DNA from: Succinimonas amylolytica DSM 2873
GTDB lineage: Bacteria; Pseudomonadota; Gammaproteobacteria; Enterobacterales; Succinivibrionaceae
Length of the DNA: 64,000 nt
Direction: 5' to 3'
Assembly: GCF_000378405.1 (NCBI RefSeq)
Contig: NZ_KB899636.1
Coordinates: 568,303 to 632,302, forward strand
Below are positions 37,190-46,565 of this stretch, piece after piece; positions within the stretch are counted from its first letter, which is position 1, and each line of letters opens with the position of its first letter. Below the pieces are notes generated by a model. The model was not told the DNA's origin. It ran no database searches and saw only the letters and a program-made list of their open reading frames with translations. The translations under genes and the position numbers were made by a program.

Positions 37190-38791
37190 ATGTCTGAAGA
37201 AAAAAGACCCCTGGATGACGAACAGGAGGAAACCGCTCTTGTGGAAGAACTTCCGGCTGAGGAAGAGTCTGAAACACCTCCCACCCCGGAAGAAGAGGCA
37301 CTGCAGAGAGTACAATCCGTAGTTCCTTTGGAGGACAGGGCAAAACTCCCTTTTTCATATGCCAGAGCTAATGGCATACTTCTCAGGACTGAGAACGGGA
37401 AGGCCGTTCTTTACTGCAAGGAAAAGCCTGCCATGGCCTCCCTTATGGAGGTGCGCCGTCTGGTACAGGCAAATTTCAGCGTAGAAATTGTTGAAGCCGA
37501 TAAATATGACGATCTGTTTACCGACACCTATCAGCACGACAATTCCGAGGCGCAGCAGATTGCCAGTGATATGGGAGATGATGTGGAGGATCTCAGCCTT
37601 GCCGATGATTTAAACAAGGCCGATCTTCTTGATAACAGCGAAAATTCTCCGATGGTGCGGTTTATAAACGCCATGCTGGCGCAGGCTGTAAAGGAAGAGG
37701 CTTCGGATATTCATGTGGAGCCCTATGAGAACAGTCTGGAAATTCGTTTCCGGGTGGATGGGGTGCTACATGAGAACATTTCTCTTGAAAGAAAATTCAC
37801 TCCTTACCTGATATCCCGTATAAAGGTTATGGCCAAACTGGATATTTCTGAGAAGAGAATTCCCCAGGACGGTCGTATTTCGCTGACGGTTGGCGGAAAG
37901 CAGGTCGATGTCCGTGTTTCCACCATGCCAACATCCTATGGCGAACGCATAGTTATGCGTCTTTTAGACAAGAACAGTGTCCGGCTGGATCTTAATGACC
38001 TTGGCATGACACCGAAAATCTGTGAGGATTTTATGAGAATCATTCATATGCCTCATGGAATAATACTGGTGACCGGACCTACTGGTTCCGGTAAGTCTAC
38101 CACCCTTTACGCCGGCATTTCTTCCATCAATACCAAGGATATCAATATCCTGACGGTGGAGGATCCTGTGGAGTATGATCTTGAGGGAATCGGCCAGACT
38201 CCGGTTAATCCCAAGGTTGACATGACTTTTGCCAGAGCTCTCCGGGCGATTTTGCGTCAGGATCCTGATGTTGTTATGATAGGAGAAATCCGCGATCATG
38301 AAACTGCTGAAATAGCTGTTCAGGCCTCCCTTACCGGACACCTGGTGCTGTCAACCTTGCATACCAATACTGCGGTGGGGGCTATTACTCGTCTCAAGGA
38401 CATGGGAATTGAGCCTTTTCTTCTTTCAACGTCCCTGCTGGGTGTTTTATCTCAAAGACTTATCCGTACACTTTGCAAGCACTGCAAGCAGCCGGTGGAG
38501 ACAACCCCCAGGGAAATGCAGATCATGGGGCTTGATAAGCCTCAGGTCATCTACAAGGCTGTGGGCTGTCCCGAGTGCAATAATTCGGGATACAAGGGTC
38601 GTTCCGGAATTCATGAGCTGGTTATCGTAAATGATGATGTGAGACAGGCCATTCACGGAGAAGACGGCGAGCTGGGGATCGAACGGGTAGTTCGTCCTAC
38701 GACCCCTTCCATTCGCGATGACGGTATTGCAAAGGTTCTTGCGGGTATTACCACTATTGAAGAAGTTCTCAGAGTTACCAGCGGAGATTAA
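37190..38791 (+). CDS. gspE: Type II secretion ATPase GspE
   Basis: 533-aa hexameric ATPase driving pseudopilus growth. A Glu-rich leader of about 40 residues precedes the N1 domain. Walker A GPTGSGKST begins at residue 296. The Asp box (VEDPVEYDL), Walker B (RQDPDVVMIGEIRD), His box (STLHTN) and the tetracysteine zinc loop (CKHCKQ, CPECNN) are intact. GGAGG stands 4 bases before the ATG. It is paralogous to mshE in this window. Confidence 0.96.
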   Translation: MSEEKRPLDDEQEETALVEELPAEEESETPPTPEEEALQRVQSVVPLEDRAKLPFSYARANGILLRTENGKAVLYCKEKPAMASLMEVRRLVQANFSVEIVEADKYDDLFTDTYQHDNSEAQQIASDMGDDVEDLSLADDLNKADLLDNSENSPMVRFINAMLAQAVKEEASDIHVEPYENSLEIRFRVDGVLHENISLERKFTPYLISRIKVMAKLDISEKRIPQDGRISLTVGGKQVDVRVSTMPTSYGERIVMRLLDKNSVRLDLNDLGMTPKICEDFMRIIHMPHGIILVTGPTGSGKSTTLYAGISSINTKDINILTVEDPVEYDLEGIGQTPVNPKVDMTFARALRAILRQDPDVVMIGEIRDHETAEIAVQASLTGHLVLSTLHTNTAVGAITRLKDMGIEPFLLSTSLLGVLSQRLIRTLCKHCKQPVETTPREMQIMGLDKPQVIYKAVGCPECNNSGYKGRSGIHELVIVNDDVRQAIHGEDGELGIERVVRPTTPSIRDDGIAKVLAGITTIEEVLRVTSGD

Positions 38792-38793
38792 TA

Positions 38794-40047
38794 ATGGCTT
38801 CCTATCAGTATGTGGCCGTAAACGGATCCGGAAAACAGAAACGCGGCAAGATTGATGCGGATTCACCTAAAGCTGCTCGTTCAAAGGTCAGAGAGCTGGG
38901 ACTGATGCCTGTCAGCATAAGCGAGATTTCGGCTCAGGCTATCTCGAGCGGAAAGGGCAGGGGGGATTCCGGAGAAGAAAAGTTTTCGTTTTCCAGACTG
39001 TTTCAGCCCAGTATGAGCAGTTCTTCGCTTACCCTGATTACACGCCAGATTTCCACATTAGTATCATCGGCAATGCCTATTGAAGAATCTCTCAGAGCGG
39101 TATCCCAGCAATGTGATAATCCCAAGCATGCAGCTATTATTTCCGGGGTTCGGGAGAAAGTGCTGGAGGGGCATTCACTGGCTGATGCTATGAGGAAATA
39201 CCCCCGGGTGTTTGATGACCTCTATACGGCCATGGTTGCTGCCGGAGAAAAATCAGGACATCTGGATGAAGTGCTGGAGCGTCTGGCTGACTATACAGAA
39301 AGCAAGCAGGAACTGAAAGGAAAGATTGCCCAGGCACTGATTTATCCGGTGATGCTTACTTTGGTGGCTGTTTCGGTGGTGGGCCTTTTACTGTCATCTG
39401 TTGTCCCCAAGGTGGTGGAGCAGTTTGTTCATATGAAGGCAACACTCCCTAAATCAACACAGATACTTATGGCTATGTCGGATTTTGTGAAGAATTACGG
39501 CATCATGATTGTCCTGGCTGCTGGGGTTCTGGTAACAGTGTTTATGGTCCTGATGAAAAAGCGGACTTTCAGAGAGAAGGTGCATGCTGTGATTTTGCGT
39601 CTTCCTGTGATTGGCAAGGTTAGCAGGTCTCTTAATACTGCACGTTATGCTCAGACTCTCAGTATTCTTCACTCAAGTGCGGTGCCCCTGATTGAAGGAA
39701 TGCATATCAGTAGTGATACCCTTACAAATGTTATTGCCAAGGAGAGACTGAATCAGGCTGCTGAAAGTGTTCGAGAGGGTAAAGGTCTTGGCAGGTCGCT
39801 TCAGGAGACCCGCCTTTTTACTCCGATGATGCTGCATATGATTTCATCCGGAGAGAAGAGCGGCGAACTTGACAATATGCTTGGCAGGGCTGCCGTTAAC
39901 CAGTCTAACGAGTTTAAGCGCAATGTAACCATGGCTCTTTCTATTTTTGAGCCGCTATTGATAATTTCCATGGCAGGAATTGTTTTATTTATCGTAATTT
40001 CCATACTGCAGCCCTTAATGCAGATGAACAGTATGGTTAAAGGTTAG
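38794..40047 (+). CDS. gspF: Type II secretion platform protein GspF
   Basis: 417-aa polytopic inner-membrane protein: N-terminal cytoplasmic domain, helices near residues 184-208 and 236-257, a second repeat domain, and a last helix near 386-407. It has SYQYVAVNGSGKQKRG at the start and KVRELGLMPV, typical of GspF. It begins 2 bases after the gspE stop. Confidence 0.96.
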   Translation: MASYQYVAVNGSGKQKRGKIDADSPKAARSKVRELGLMPVSISEISAQAISSGKGRGDSGEEKFSFSRLFQPSMSSSSLTLITRQISTLVSSAMPIEESLRAVSQQCDNPKHAAIISGVREKVLEGHSLADAMRKYPRVFDDLYTAMVAAGEKSGHLDEVLERLADYTESKQELKGKIAQALIYPVMLTLVAVSVVGLLLSSVVPKVVEQFVHMKATLPKSTQILMAMSDFVKNYGIMIVLAAGVLVTVFMVLMKKRTFREKVHAVILRLPVIGKVSRSLNTARYAQTLSILHSSAVPLIEGMHISSDTLTNVIAKERLNQAAESVREGKGLGRSLQETRLFTPMMLHMISSGEKSGELDNMLGRAAVNQSNEFKRNVTMALSIFEPLLIISMAGIVLFIVISILQPLMQMNSMVKG

Positions 40048-40060
40048 TTCAGGAGAATTT

Positions 40061-40513
40061 ATGAAAAGAACTCAGGGTTTTACCCTTCTTGAAATCATGG
40101 TGGTTATCGTCATTCTTGGCCTTCTGGCCGGACTGGTGGTGCCGAACGTCATGTCCAGCCTTGACGAGGCGAATACCCAGAAGGTGGTAAGCGATATTAA
40201 TGCCTATGAAAGCTCTCTTAAACAGTATTTTATGGATGCCAAGAGCTATCCGACAACTGATCAGGGACTGGATGCGCTGGTGACTAAGCCAACATCGGCT
40301 CCAATCCCCAAGAAATACCGTTCTGATGGCTATATGGATAAGCTTGCTAACGATCCGTGGAACTCTCCCTACTATTATAAGAGGCCTTCTGATCATGGTC
40401 AGAAGCATTATGATATTTTCAGTGCTGGCCCGGATGGAGAACCGGGAACCTGCGATGATATTGGAAACTGGAATGTTGATAATCCGCCAGCATCTGACTG
40501 TGCCAACAACTGA
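40061..40513 (+). CDS. gspG: Major pseudopilin GspG
   Basis: 150-aa pseudopilin that builds the piston-like pseudopilus. Leader MKRTQG^FTLLEIMVV with Glu+5. The conserved globular region has YPTTDQGLDALV, DPWNSPYYY and the calcium-site region DIFSAGPDGEPGTCDDIGNW. The final residues include two Cys. A hairpin just past the stop may favour gspG expression over the minor pseudopilins. Confidence 0.97.
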   Translation: MKRTQGFTLLEIMVVIVILGLLAGLVVPNVMSSLDEANTQKVVSDINAYESSLKQYFMDAKSYPTTDQGLDALVTKPTSAPIPKKYRSDGYMDKLANDPWNSPYYYKRPSDHGQKHYDIFSAGPDGEPGTCDDIGNWNVDNPPASDCANN

Positions 40514-40537
40514 TTCCGGCTCTGTTAAAATTTGTTT

Positions 40538-40560
40538 AAAGCCGGTTCAGACTGGCTTTT
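40538..40560 (+). terminator. Stem-loop between gspG and gspH (possible attenuator)
   Basis: AAAGCCGGT / ACTGGCTTT: nine-pair stem with one G-T pair and a TCAG loop, ending in TTTT, placed 24 bases after gspG and 10 before gspH. The short T tract suggests partial termination or 3' protection of a gspG mRNA. Confidence 0.55.
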
Positions 40561-40569
40561 CAGAGGAAC

Positions 40570-41217
40570 ATGATGCATAAGCTTGCCGGTTTTACTTTGC
40601 TTGAAGTCCTGATGGTTCTGCTGATCATGGGACTGATGGTTTCTGTGGCGACCTCGGCTCTTCCCGGGGGAGGAACTTTGGAAGGCACCGCTGATGAGCA
40701 AGCCGACAAGCTTATACTTATTATGGAAGAAATCTCTGACCGTGCTGCTATGGAGGGGCGGATAATTGGCCTCCATGTCAATGAGCATGGATACAGTTTT
40801 ATGATTCAGGCCCGGACTTCTTCTGGCCAGCCTACTAATCTCAGTCTTAAGGATGAGCTTATGCGAACATACTGGGATCAGCTTTCGTGGGTTTCCTATG
40901 ATGCCGAGGATGTAGCAGTGAAGCGTGATTTTGATGAAGGTGTGTCGGTAACACTTGACGTTGGTGGTTTAGCTGTTGAAACTGCGGATTCCATGGCAGA
41001 AACCAAACTCGAGACGGTTGATTTTAAGGCTGATGCCCGGGATGTAAAAAAAAGAGAGCTACCTCAGATTTTGTTCTACCCCACCGGTGAAGTTACGCCA
41101 TTCAGAATTAATTTTCTGGTGTCGGACGGCTCTTTAGATCCGCACATTCCGGTAATGATAATCGGAGAGGAGATTGGAAATTTCAGACGTTTTGATCCGG
41201 AGAGTGATCGCCTGTGA
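40570..41217 (+). CDS. gspH: Minor pseudopilin GspH
   Basis: 215 aa, longer than typical GspH (about 170). KLAG^FTLLEVLMV with Glu+5, then a beta-rich domain with FYPTGEVTPFRI near residue 174, a segment typical of GspH. Two adjacent ATG codons follow AGAGGA. The GTGA overlap couples it to gspI. Confidence 0.9.
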   Translation: MMHKLAGFTLLEVLMVLLIMGLMVSVATSALPGGGTLEGTADEQADKLILIMEEISDRAAMEGRIIGLHVNEHGYSFMIQARTSSGQPTNLSLKDELMRTYWDQLSWVSYDAEDVAVKRDFDEGVSVTLDVGGLAVETADSMAETKLETVDFKADARDVKKRELPQILFYPTGEVTPFRINFLVSDGSLDPHIPVMIIGEEIGNFRRFDPESDRL

Positions 41218-41594
41218 GACGTTATTTTAGAAATAATCATGGTATGACTCTTCTGGAGGTTCTGGTGGCTCTGGCAGTGTTTGCTCTGGCAGGCGGGGCT
41301 GTTATTACCACTGTTTCCAACTCTATTAATGGGATAAACGGGCTTGAAGAAAGCTACTTCTCCCAGATGGTTGCTGATAATGTTATTGCTGAATTCAAGC
41401 TGACTCGGAGATGGCCCAATAATAGCTGGGTTACCAATAAGATTGAGTTTGCCGGCAGGACCTGGTATTACCGTTATCGTGGCCAGTCCACACAGGATGT
41501 GAATTTCAAGGCATTGGAAGTTGAGGTTTTTGTTGATTCTCATGTTAACACCAGTACTCCCGTAGCAATACTGAAAACATATCTGTACAGGTAG
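41214..41594 (+). CDS. gspI: Minor pseudopilin GspI
   Basis: 126-aa tip pseudopilin. Starts with GTG inside the gspH stop. Leader ends NNHG^MTLLEVLVAL with Met+1 and Glu+5, as in many GspI. The small globular domain has FAGRTWYYRY. With GspJ and GspK it forms the tip complex. Confidence 0.92.
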   Translation: MRRYFRNNHGMTLLEVLVALAVFALAGGAVITTVSNSINGINGLEESYFSQMVADNVIAEFKLTRRWPNNSWVTNKIEFAGRTWYYRYRGQSTQDVNFKALEVEVFVDSHVNTSTPVAILKTYLYR

Positions 41595-41613
41595 AGAGAG
41601 GATATCGCGCTGT

Positions 41614-42213
41614 ATGAGAAAATCCGGCTTTACCCTTATTGAGGTTCTTGTTTCGATTATGATAATGGGGGTGATCGCCCATGGAACCTATGCTCTGATG
41701 TCCACTACTTTTACGGCAAGTCAGACCGTGGAGGAAGATACTGCCGCTTTTCATGCCTTTCATAAGGCTATGAATATTTTAAATCAGGATTTTGTGCAGA
41801 TGGTGCCGCGAGTTGCCCGTATGGACGGCTCTCCCTCCAGAACCATAATTCAGGTCGGGGAAAATATGTTTCAGTCTGAAGGTACCGGTATTAGCTTTAT
41901 GAGAGGAGGAGCTCTCACCCCTGGAGCTGAGCTGCCCCGGGGTGAGGTTATGAGAGTATGGTATCGTGTTAAGAACGGGCAGCTGGAACGGGCGGTGTAT
42001 CCATATCCCGACACTGTTATTGGATATGAGCCGCAGTTTTATCCCTTGCTTAAGGGGGTTAAGAATTTCAGAGTGTTCTTTTACCGGCAGGGCAGCTGGT
42101 CTCAGGGCTGGATTGACAGGGTAAAGATTTCTTCGGGGGTCAAGGTTGAGTTTGAGTCCGAGGTTTATGGCAAGATATCCCGGGTATTCTATATTCCGGC
42201 GGGGGATGTATGA
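41614..42213 (+). CDS. gspJ: Minor pseudopilin GspJ
   Basis: 199 aa. RKSG^FTLIEVLVS with Glu+5. The conserved segment AMNILNQDFVQMVPRVAR follows the membrane helix, and RVWYRVKNGQLERAVYP is also typical of GspJ. The stop overlaps the gspK start by 4 bases (ATGA type). Confidence 0.93.
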   Translation: MRKSGFTLIEVLVSIMIMGVIAHGTYALMSTTFTASQTVEEDTAAFHAFHKAMNILNQDFVQMVPRVARMDGSPSRTIIQVGENMFQSEGTGISFMRGGALTPGAELPRGEVMRVWYRVKNGQLERAVYPYPDTVIGYEPQFYPLLKGVKNFRVFFYRQGSWSQGWIDRVKISSGVKVEFESEVYGKISRVFYIPAGDV

Positions 42214-43271
42214 TGGGATGCAGACTGTCGGGCGCCCTTAAAAGAAAACGCGGGGTGGCGCTTATTATGGTTCTGGTGGCCGTAGCCATAATGGTTATGT
42301 CGGCGGCAGTAATCACAGTTCGTTTTAACCGAGTTTTTTTTGTTACCAGAAATGCCCTGGATTATCAGAGAGCTTCCTGGTACGTGGACGGTATAGAAGG
42401 CATCATCAGAAAGTACATGATTGATGACTTTAGAAAAACAAAAGGCAAGGTTTATAAAGGTATGACCTGGGCTCAGCCGAATCAGGTGGTTCCTCTGGAT
42501 GAAGCTGTAATCGCCGGTGATGTTCATGATGAACAGGCCTGTCTGAACATAAACGGACTTCTGAAGGAGGTAACTCCGGATCACGAGACTCCGGAAGAAC
42601 GCGATAATATCGACAGCCGTCTTCTGAATGGCCGTTTTCCAGTACTGGTGTTTCGGGAACTGCTTGTAAATATGGGGGCCGATGAAACTCAGGCTGAAAC
42701 AGTTTCTGACTCAGTGGTGGACTGGCTCGATGCCGACAGTGTTATGGTTTCAGCCTATGGCGCCGAAGATGAGTTTTATGCTGCCGGAAAAATGCCTCAT
42801 GTAACTGCCAACGGACGTTTCTATGAAAAGTCCGAGCTCAGATATATCCATGGCATGACGCCGGAACTGTACCGGAGGATTGAGCCCATGATTTGCGCAC
42901 TTCCTACTGATGATTTTGTTGTCAGCATAAACATGCTCAGCTACAGGCAGGCGCCGCTCCTTCAGGCCATGCTTATGGGGCAGATATCCCTGGAGGAGGC
43001 AGTGGACCTTCTTAGAACCGGAATCCCTGAATACGGCTGGGATTCCTATGCCGGTTTTCTCAGGGAGGAAACCATAAATAATGCTGTTCAGTCAATGAAC
43101 GGGCTGCGGGGACGTTTGCAGAAAATTATCACTACCAATTCAAGTTATTTTGTGGCAAATGTAGTTGTACAGTTTGATGATGAGAAATTTGCCTTCAGAT
43201 CCAGATTTTACCGGGACGGGGATACCAGCCTGAAGGTGTACCAGCGTCTCAGAGGAGAGCTTCATGAGTGA
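42210..43271 (+). CDS. gspK: Minor pseudopilin GspK
   Basis: 353-aa tip pseudopilin, the largest of the set. KRKRG^VALIMVLVAV lacks Glu+5, as is normal for GspK. A large alpha domain is inserted in the pilin fold (DSVVDWLDADS, then a YFVANVVV strand near the end). It overlaps gspL by 8 bases. Confidence 0.94.
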   Translation: MMGCRLSGALKRKRGVALIMVLVAVAIMVMSAAVITVRFNRVFFVTRNALDYQRASWYVDGIEGIIRKYMIDDFRKTKGKVYKGMTWAQPNQVVPLDEAVIAGDVHDEQACLNINGLLKEVTPDHETPEERDNIDSRLLNGRFPVLVFRELLVNMGADETQAETVSDSVVDWLDADSVMVSAYGAEDEFYAAGKMPHVTANGRFYEKSELRYIHGMTPELYRRIEPMICALPTDDFVVSINMLSYRQAPLLQAMLMGQISLEEAVDLLRTGIPEYGWDSYAGFLREETINNAVQSMNGLRGRLQKIITTNSSYFVANVVVQFDDEKFAFRSRFYRDGDTSLKVYQRLRGELHE

Positions 43272-44487
43272 GTATTTGTTTTTAAGACCGACCCTGATAG
43301 ATCCCAGAAGCTATCTCTGGTTTTCGTACGACGATACCAGCCACAATGTTCTGGCCACAGGAACTGTTAATACCCTGGAAGAGCTTAAGGATGTCGGCGG
43401 TGATTCTCCTGATCGGCCGGTGGTGATTCTTTATCCTGTATCTTCACTGAAATTTAAAAAGGTCACCTATCCTGGAAAGCTAAAAAAGCATGTCTATGAA
43501 CCGGTACTTTATCAGATTGAGGATGAGTTTGCCGAAGATATAGATAATTTTAAGGCCCATATGATGGCCCGAAGCGGCAAGGATTATGAATTTCTTATTT
43601 TCAGAAGGAATGAATTTACGGATCTTGAACAGGCTCTCAAGGGATTGGGATTTACGGTAACAACTATTGTTCCCGATGCACTTACCCTTCCAGAACCGGT
43701 TCTTAATTCTCCTGTAAAGGACAAAAATGAAGATAATTCAAAAGAAATATATATCCTTAATATTGGGGATGAATGGATTGTTCGAGACGGTGTTAATTCC
43801 GGTGTTTCAGTTCCGGCGGACTGGCTTTCCGAATATGTGACAGATCTTCCCGAGGGTGTTTCTGCGGTATCGCTGAGCGTGATTCCCGATGAACTCCGGG
43901 AAAGGGTCCGGGAGGAGCTTACCGATTCTCCTCTTGCCAGGATGGCAGAAGGAGCCATTCACAACAAGGTCAATATGTCCAGCTACCAGCGAAAGCGCAA
44001 CATTCAGTTCAAGTTTATGACTTCCTGGGTGAAGGTAGTGGTAATGGGACTTGTTTTTGTTACTCTCTGGAACATGAACATGAATATGCGCATAAGTTCT
44101 GTTATCAGGGAAACCCAGGAATACCGCAATCAGCAAAGAAGTCTGTTCAGCCAGATTATGGGCGGCAGCGGACGGGTAAATGATCCGGTTTCCCGGATGA
44201 AGGAAATTCTCAGTAATTCCTCCCCCATCGGAACAGATGAAGGATTCATTGATCTTGTTAAGCTGGTATCCGGAAGAATCCTGAATAAAAAAGGAATCGA
44301 GCTTGTTAATATGAAGTTCGAGCGTTCCAGGAGAGTGTTTGTCATCCAGTTCCTTGCTGATTCCGGAACGAATATCGACAGTTTTGTGTCGGGATTCAGC
44401 CCTGAATTTACTGGAAATATCATTGACAAGAAGCCAAGCCGCGAGAGACAGCTGGTGTCAGTTCAGCTAAAGAGGAGAACGAAATAA
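43264..44487 (+). CDS. gspL: Type II secretion protein GspL
   Basis: 407-aa bitopic inner-membrane protein: actin-like cytoplasmic domain that recruits GspE (about residues 1-240), one membrane helix (about 255-275) and a periplasmic ferredoxin-like domain. Low conservation is usual for this component; identity is firm from position and topology. One-base overlap with gspM. Confidence 0.9.
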   Translation: MSEYLFLRPTLIDPRSYLWFSYDDTSHNVLATGTVNTLEELKDVGGDSPDRPVVILYPVSSLKFKKVTYPGKLKKHVYEPVLYQIEDEFAEDIDNFKAHMMARSGKDYEFLIFRRNEFTDLEQALKGLGFTVTTIVPDALTLPEPVLNSPVKDKNEDNSKEIYILNIGDEWIVRDGVNSGVSVPADWLSEYVTDLPEGVSAVSLSVIPDELRERVREELTDSPLARMAEGAIHNKVNMSSYQRKRNIQFKFMTSWVKVVVMGLVFVTLWNMNMNMRISSVIRETQEYRNQQRSLFSQIMGGSGRVNDPVSRMKEILSNSSPIGTDEGFIDLVKLVSGRILNKKGIELVNMKFERSRRVFVIQFLADSGTNIDSFVSGFSPEFTGNIIDKKPSRERQLVSVQLKRRTK

Positions 44488-44981
44488 TGAAGGATCGTTT
44501 GCTCAGTTACTACCGCAGCAGAACCTATCGGGAAAAGATGGTGCTGGGACTTCTTCTGGCAATGATAATTCTGATGGTGTTTTTTTCACTGCTCATTTAC
44601 CCTAAGGTAAGAGATGTCAGGAAGGCGGAAATGGCTTTGGAGGGAGCGAAGAGCGGTTACAGCTTTCTGCTTACCAATGCTTCCCGGGTAACGCCTGGCA
44701 GTCAGGGGGTGGTGAATTCTTCCACCAGCGTCCGTGCCGCGGCTGATAATCTTTTGCGTACGGCCAAGATTACCCGGTATAAATTGCGGGCTCAGGGAGA
44801 TAACAAGGCGGATGTGGAAATTGAATCAGCAGTACCGTTTTCCGGCATTATTCAGGCTCTCAGCAAGCTGGAAAGTGACTACGGCATTACCGTGGATGAC
44901 ATTTCCATCGACAAGCAGGGCGATGGTCTGGTATATGTATCGCGTCTTAGCCTGATACGTCTTACCGGGGAGGAAGAATAA
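44487..44981 (+). CDS. gspM: Type II secretion protein GspM
   Basis: 164-aa partner of GspL. One membrane helix (about residues 16-39, MVLGLLLAMIILMVFFSLLIYP) after a basic N terminus, then a periplasmic domain with ferredoxin-like strands. It lies between gspL and gspN without gaps. Confidence 0.9.
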   Translation: MKDRLLSYYRSRTYREKMVLGLLLAMIILMVFFSLLIYPKVRDVRKAEMALEGAKSGYSFLLTNASRVTPGSQGVVNSSTSVRAAADNLLRTAKITRYKLRAQGDNKADVEIESAVPFSGIIQALSKLESDYGITVDDISIDKQGDGLVYVSRLSLIRLTGEEE

Positions 44982-45755
44982 ATGATTAAGAGGATTGTAT
45001 TCCGGACACTGTTCATTATCTTCTTTTTTATATTTTTTGTGCTTTATTTGGCACCAGCTAATAAGCTTTTTGCTTTTGTCAGTCTGCCTAAAGATATCAA
45101 GGTATATGATGTCAGAGGAAGTCTCTGGAAAGGCAAGATTTCGACGATGGATGCCTCAAATATCCGTATTAACAATATCAATTGGAAGCTGAACTTTTTC
45201 ACAGTGCTTTTTACCAAAGGTCTGTCTTTAAAGGTGAATGATCCCCGTCTGGTCAGAGGAAGTATGGGGGTAAATGCCTTTTCTCTTGCCGATAACCCGC
45301 ATTTCAGTTCCATTCAGCTTAACGGAGATCTTGAAAATATTGTCCCTCTGATTGACAAGAATCTTCCATTCAGCCTTACTGGAAATGTCGGAACTGATAT
45401 TTCGGATCTTGTTATCAGCAATAAGGGAACTCTGGTAAATATAAAAGGTTCTGCAGTGGCCCGAAATGTTATCCTGACCACTCCTTTTTTGCCTGATGTT
45501 TCCGTGGATCTGGGCAAAATCGAATTATCGGTGCAGGGTAATCAGAAGAGTGTTGTCCTGAAAATCGATCAGAATTCTGAGATGCTGCGGTTTACCGGCA
45601 AGCTGGAATTATCTGAAAACATGTCGGCCTATAATCTTACTGGAAATCTTAAACCCAAGGGTGATATGCCTTCTCAGCTGGCAATGTTCATGGGAACTAT
45701 CGGAACTCCAAATGCGGAGGGCAGTATTCCGGTAAGTTTTCAGGGTAAATTTTGA
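44982..45755 (+). CDS. gspN: Type II secretion protein GspN
   Basis: 257-aa protein with one N-terminal membrane segment (about residues 8-25) and a periplasmic domain. VRGSLWKGKI and WKLNFFTVLF near residues 40-70 are typical of GspN. The protein is dispensable in several T2SS and absent from others. It directly abuts gspM; the stop overlaps nothing of nudE if the latter starts at 45758. Confidence 0.9.
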   Translation: MIKRIVFRTLFIIFFFIFFVLYLAPANKLFAFVSLPKDIKVYDVRGSLWKGKISTMDASNIRINNINWKLNFFTVLFTKGLSLKVNDPRLVRGSMGVNAFSLADNPHFSSIQLNGDLENIVPLIDKNLPFSLTGNVGTDISDLVISNKGTLVNIKGSAVARNVILTTPFLPDVSVDLGKIELSVQGNQKSVVLKIDQNSEMLRFTGKLELSENMSAYNLTGNLKPKGDMPSQLAMFMGTIGTPNAEGSIPVSFQGKF

Positions 45756-45757
45756 TT

Positions 45758-46321
45758 ATGAGTCGTGATCTTGTGCTTCCCGAGATTACCGGGGTTAGGG
45801 ATGTTGCCAGAAGCCGGCTTTTTCGGATTGAGGAGGTGGGGCTCTGTTTTTCCAACGGTACCCAGGTTCGCTATGAGAGAATTCCCGGGGGAAACGGGGC
45901 TGTTATGGTTATTCCCTTTGACGGCAAGAGCTTTATGTTCACAAGAGAATACTGCGTCGGCACTGAATCTTATGAACTTGGCTTTGTAAAGGGGAAGATC
46001 GATAGCGGTGAATCCCCAGAAGAAGCCGCTCTGCGTGAGCTTCAGGAGGAAATAGGCTTCGGGGCCCGCAAACTTACCCATCTCCGTACTATTACCTTTG
46101 CTCCGGGGTTTATGGGGCTTATGATGTATATTTTTATGGCCGAGGATCTCTATCCTTCCAGACTTACCGGTGACGAGCCAGAGGAGATTCAGGTCTTTCC
46201 ATACAGTGTTTCTGAAACCAGAGATCTGGTTCTTAATCCCGATTCGCCGCTTCGCGAAAGCCGTTGCATAACCGGATTGGTCCATGCTTTAACAATTGTT
46301 AACAAATATCCCCTTGTTTAA
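45758..46321 (+). CDS. nudE: ADP-compounds hydrolase NudE
   Basis: 187-aa Nudix hydrolase for ADP-ribose, NADH and Ap3A-like substrates. The Nudix box is complete: GKIDSGESPEEAALRELQEE followed by IGF. It lies after gspN, as in Shewanella and Vibrio. The ATG at 45758 (MSRDLVLPEI) is preferred over a TTG at 45752 that overlaps gspN. Last gene of the operon; a terminator follows. Confidence 0.93.
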   Translation: MSRDLVLPEITGVRDVARSRLFRIEEVGLCFSNGTQVRYERIPGGNGAVMVIPFDGKSFMFTREYCVGTESYELGFVKGKIDSGESPEEAALRELQEEIGFGARKLTHLRTITFAPGFMGLMMYIFMAEDLYPSRLTGDEPEEIQVFPYSVSETRDLVLNPDSPLRESRCITGLVHALTIVNKYPLV

Positions 46322-46345
46322 CATTTAGTTTTACTTCCGTTAACT

Positions 46346-46371
46346 GATCCGACGCCTGCGGATCTTTTGTT
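46346..46371 (+). terminator. Intrinsic terminator of the gsp-nudE operon
   Basis: GATCCG / CGGATC stem (46346-46351, 46359-46364), 7-base loop, then TTTTGTTT. Confidence 0.8.
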
Positions 46372-46465
46372 TCATAGCGTTTCACACATTTACCCTCCTC
46401 ATTGTTCTAAAATGTAAAAAAAATGTTAAAATTGTGACTGAACTAAATTTTTCAAAATTTCGGAA

Positions 46466-46474
46466 TGCTATAAT
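46466..46474 (+). promoter_or_regulatory. Extended -10 promoter of the amylase-pullulanase gene
   Basis: TGC-TATAAT at 46466-46474 with no good -35 at the right distance, so a dependence on an activator or on the extended -10 is likely. The leader is about 85 bases. The same TGCTATAAT box precedes mreB. A CCCTCCTC stretch near 46394 is a loose match to an inverted MalT box, not enough to call. Confidence 0.55.
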
Positions 46475-46565
46475 CAAAGCTAGTCAGCTTTATTGAAAGC
46501 GTTGTCAATTTTCAGAAATGATTTAGATTTGAGCTGTCATTGTTGCCTACGAACGGAGTGTGCAA

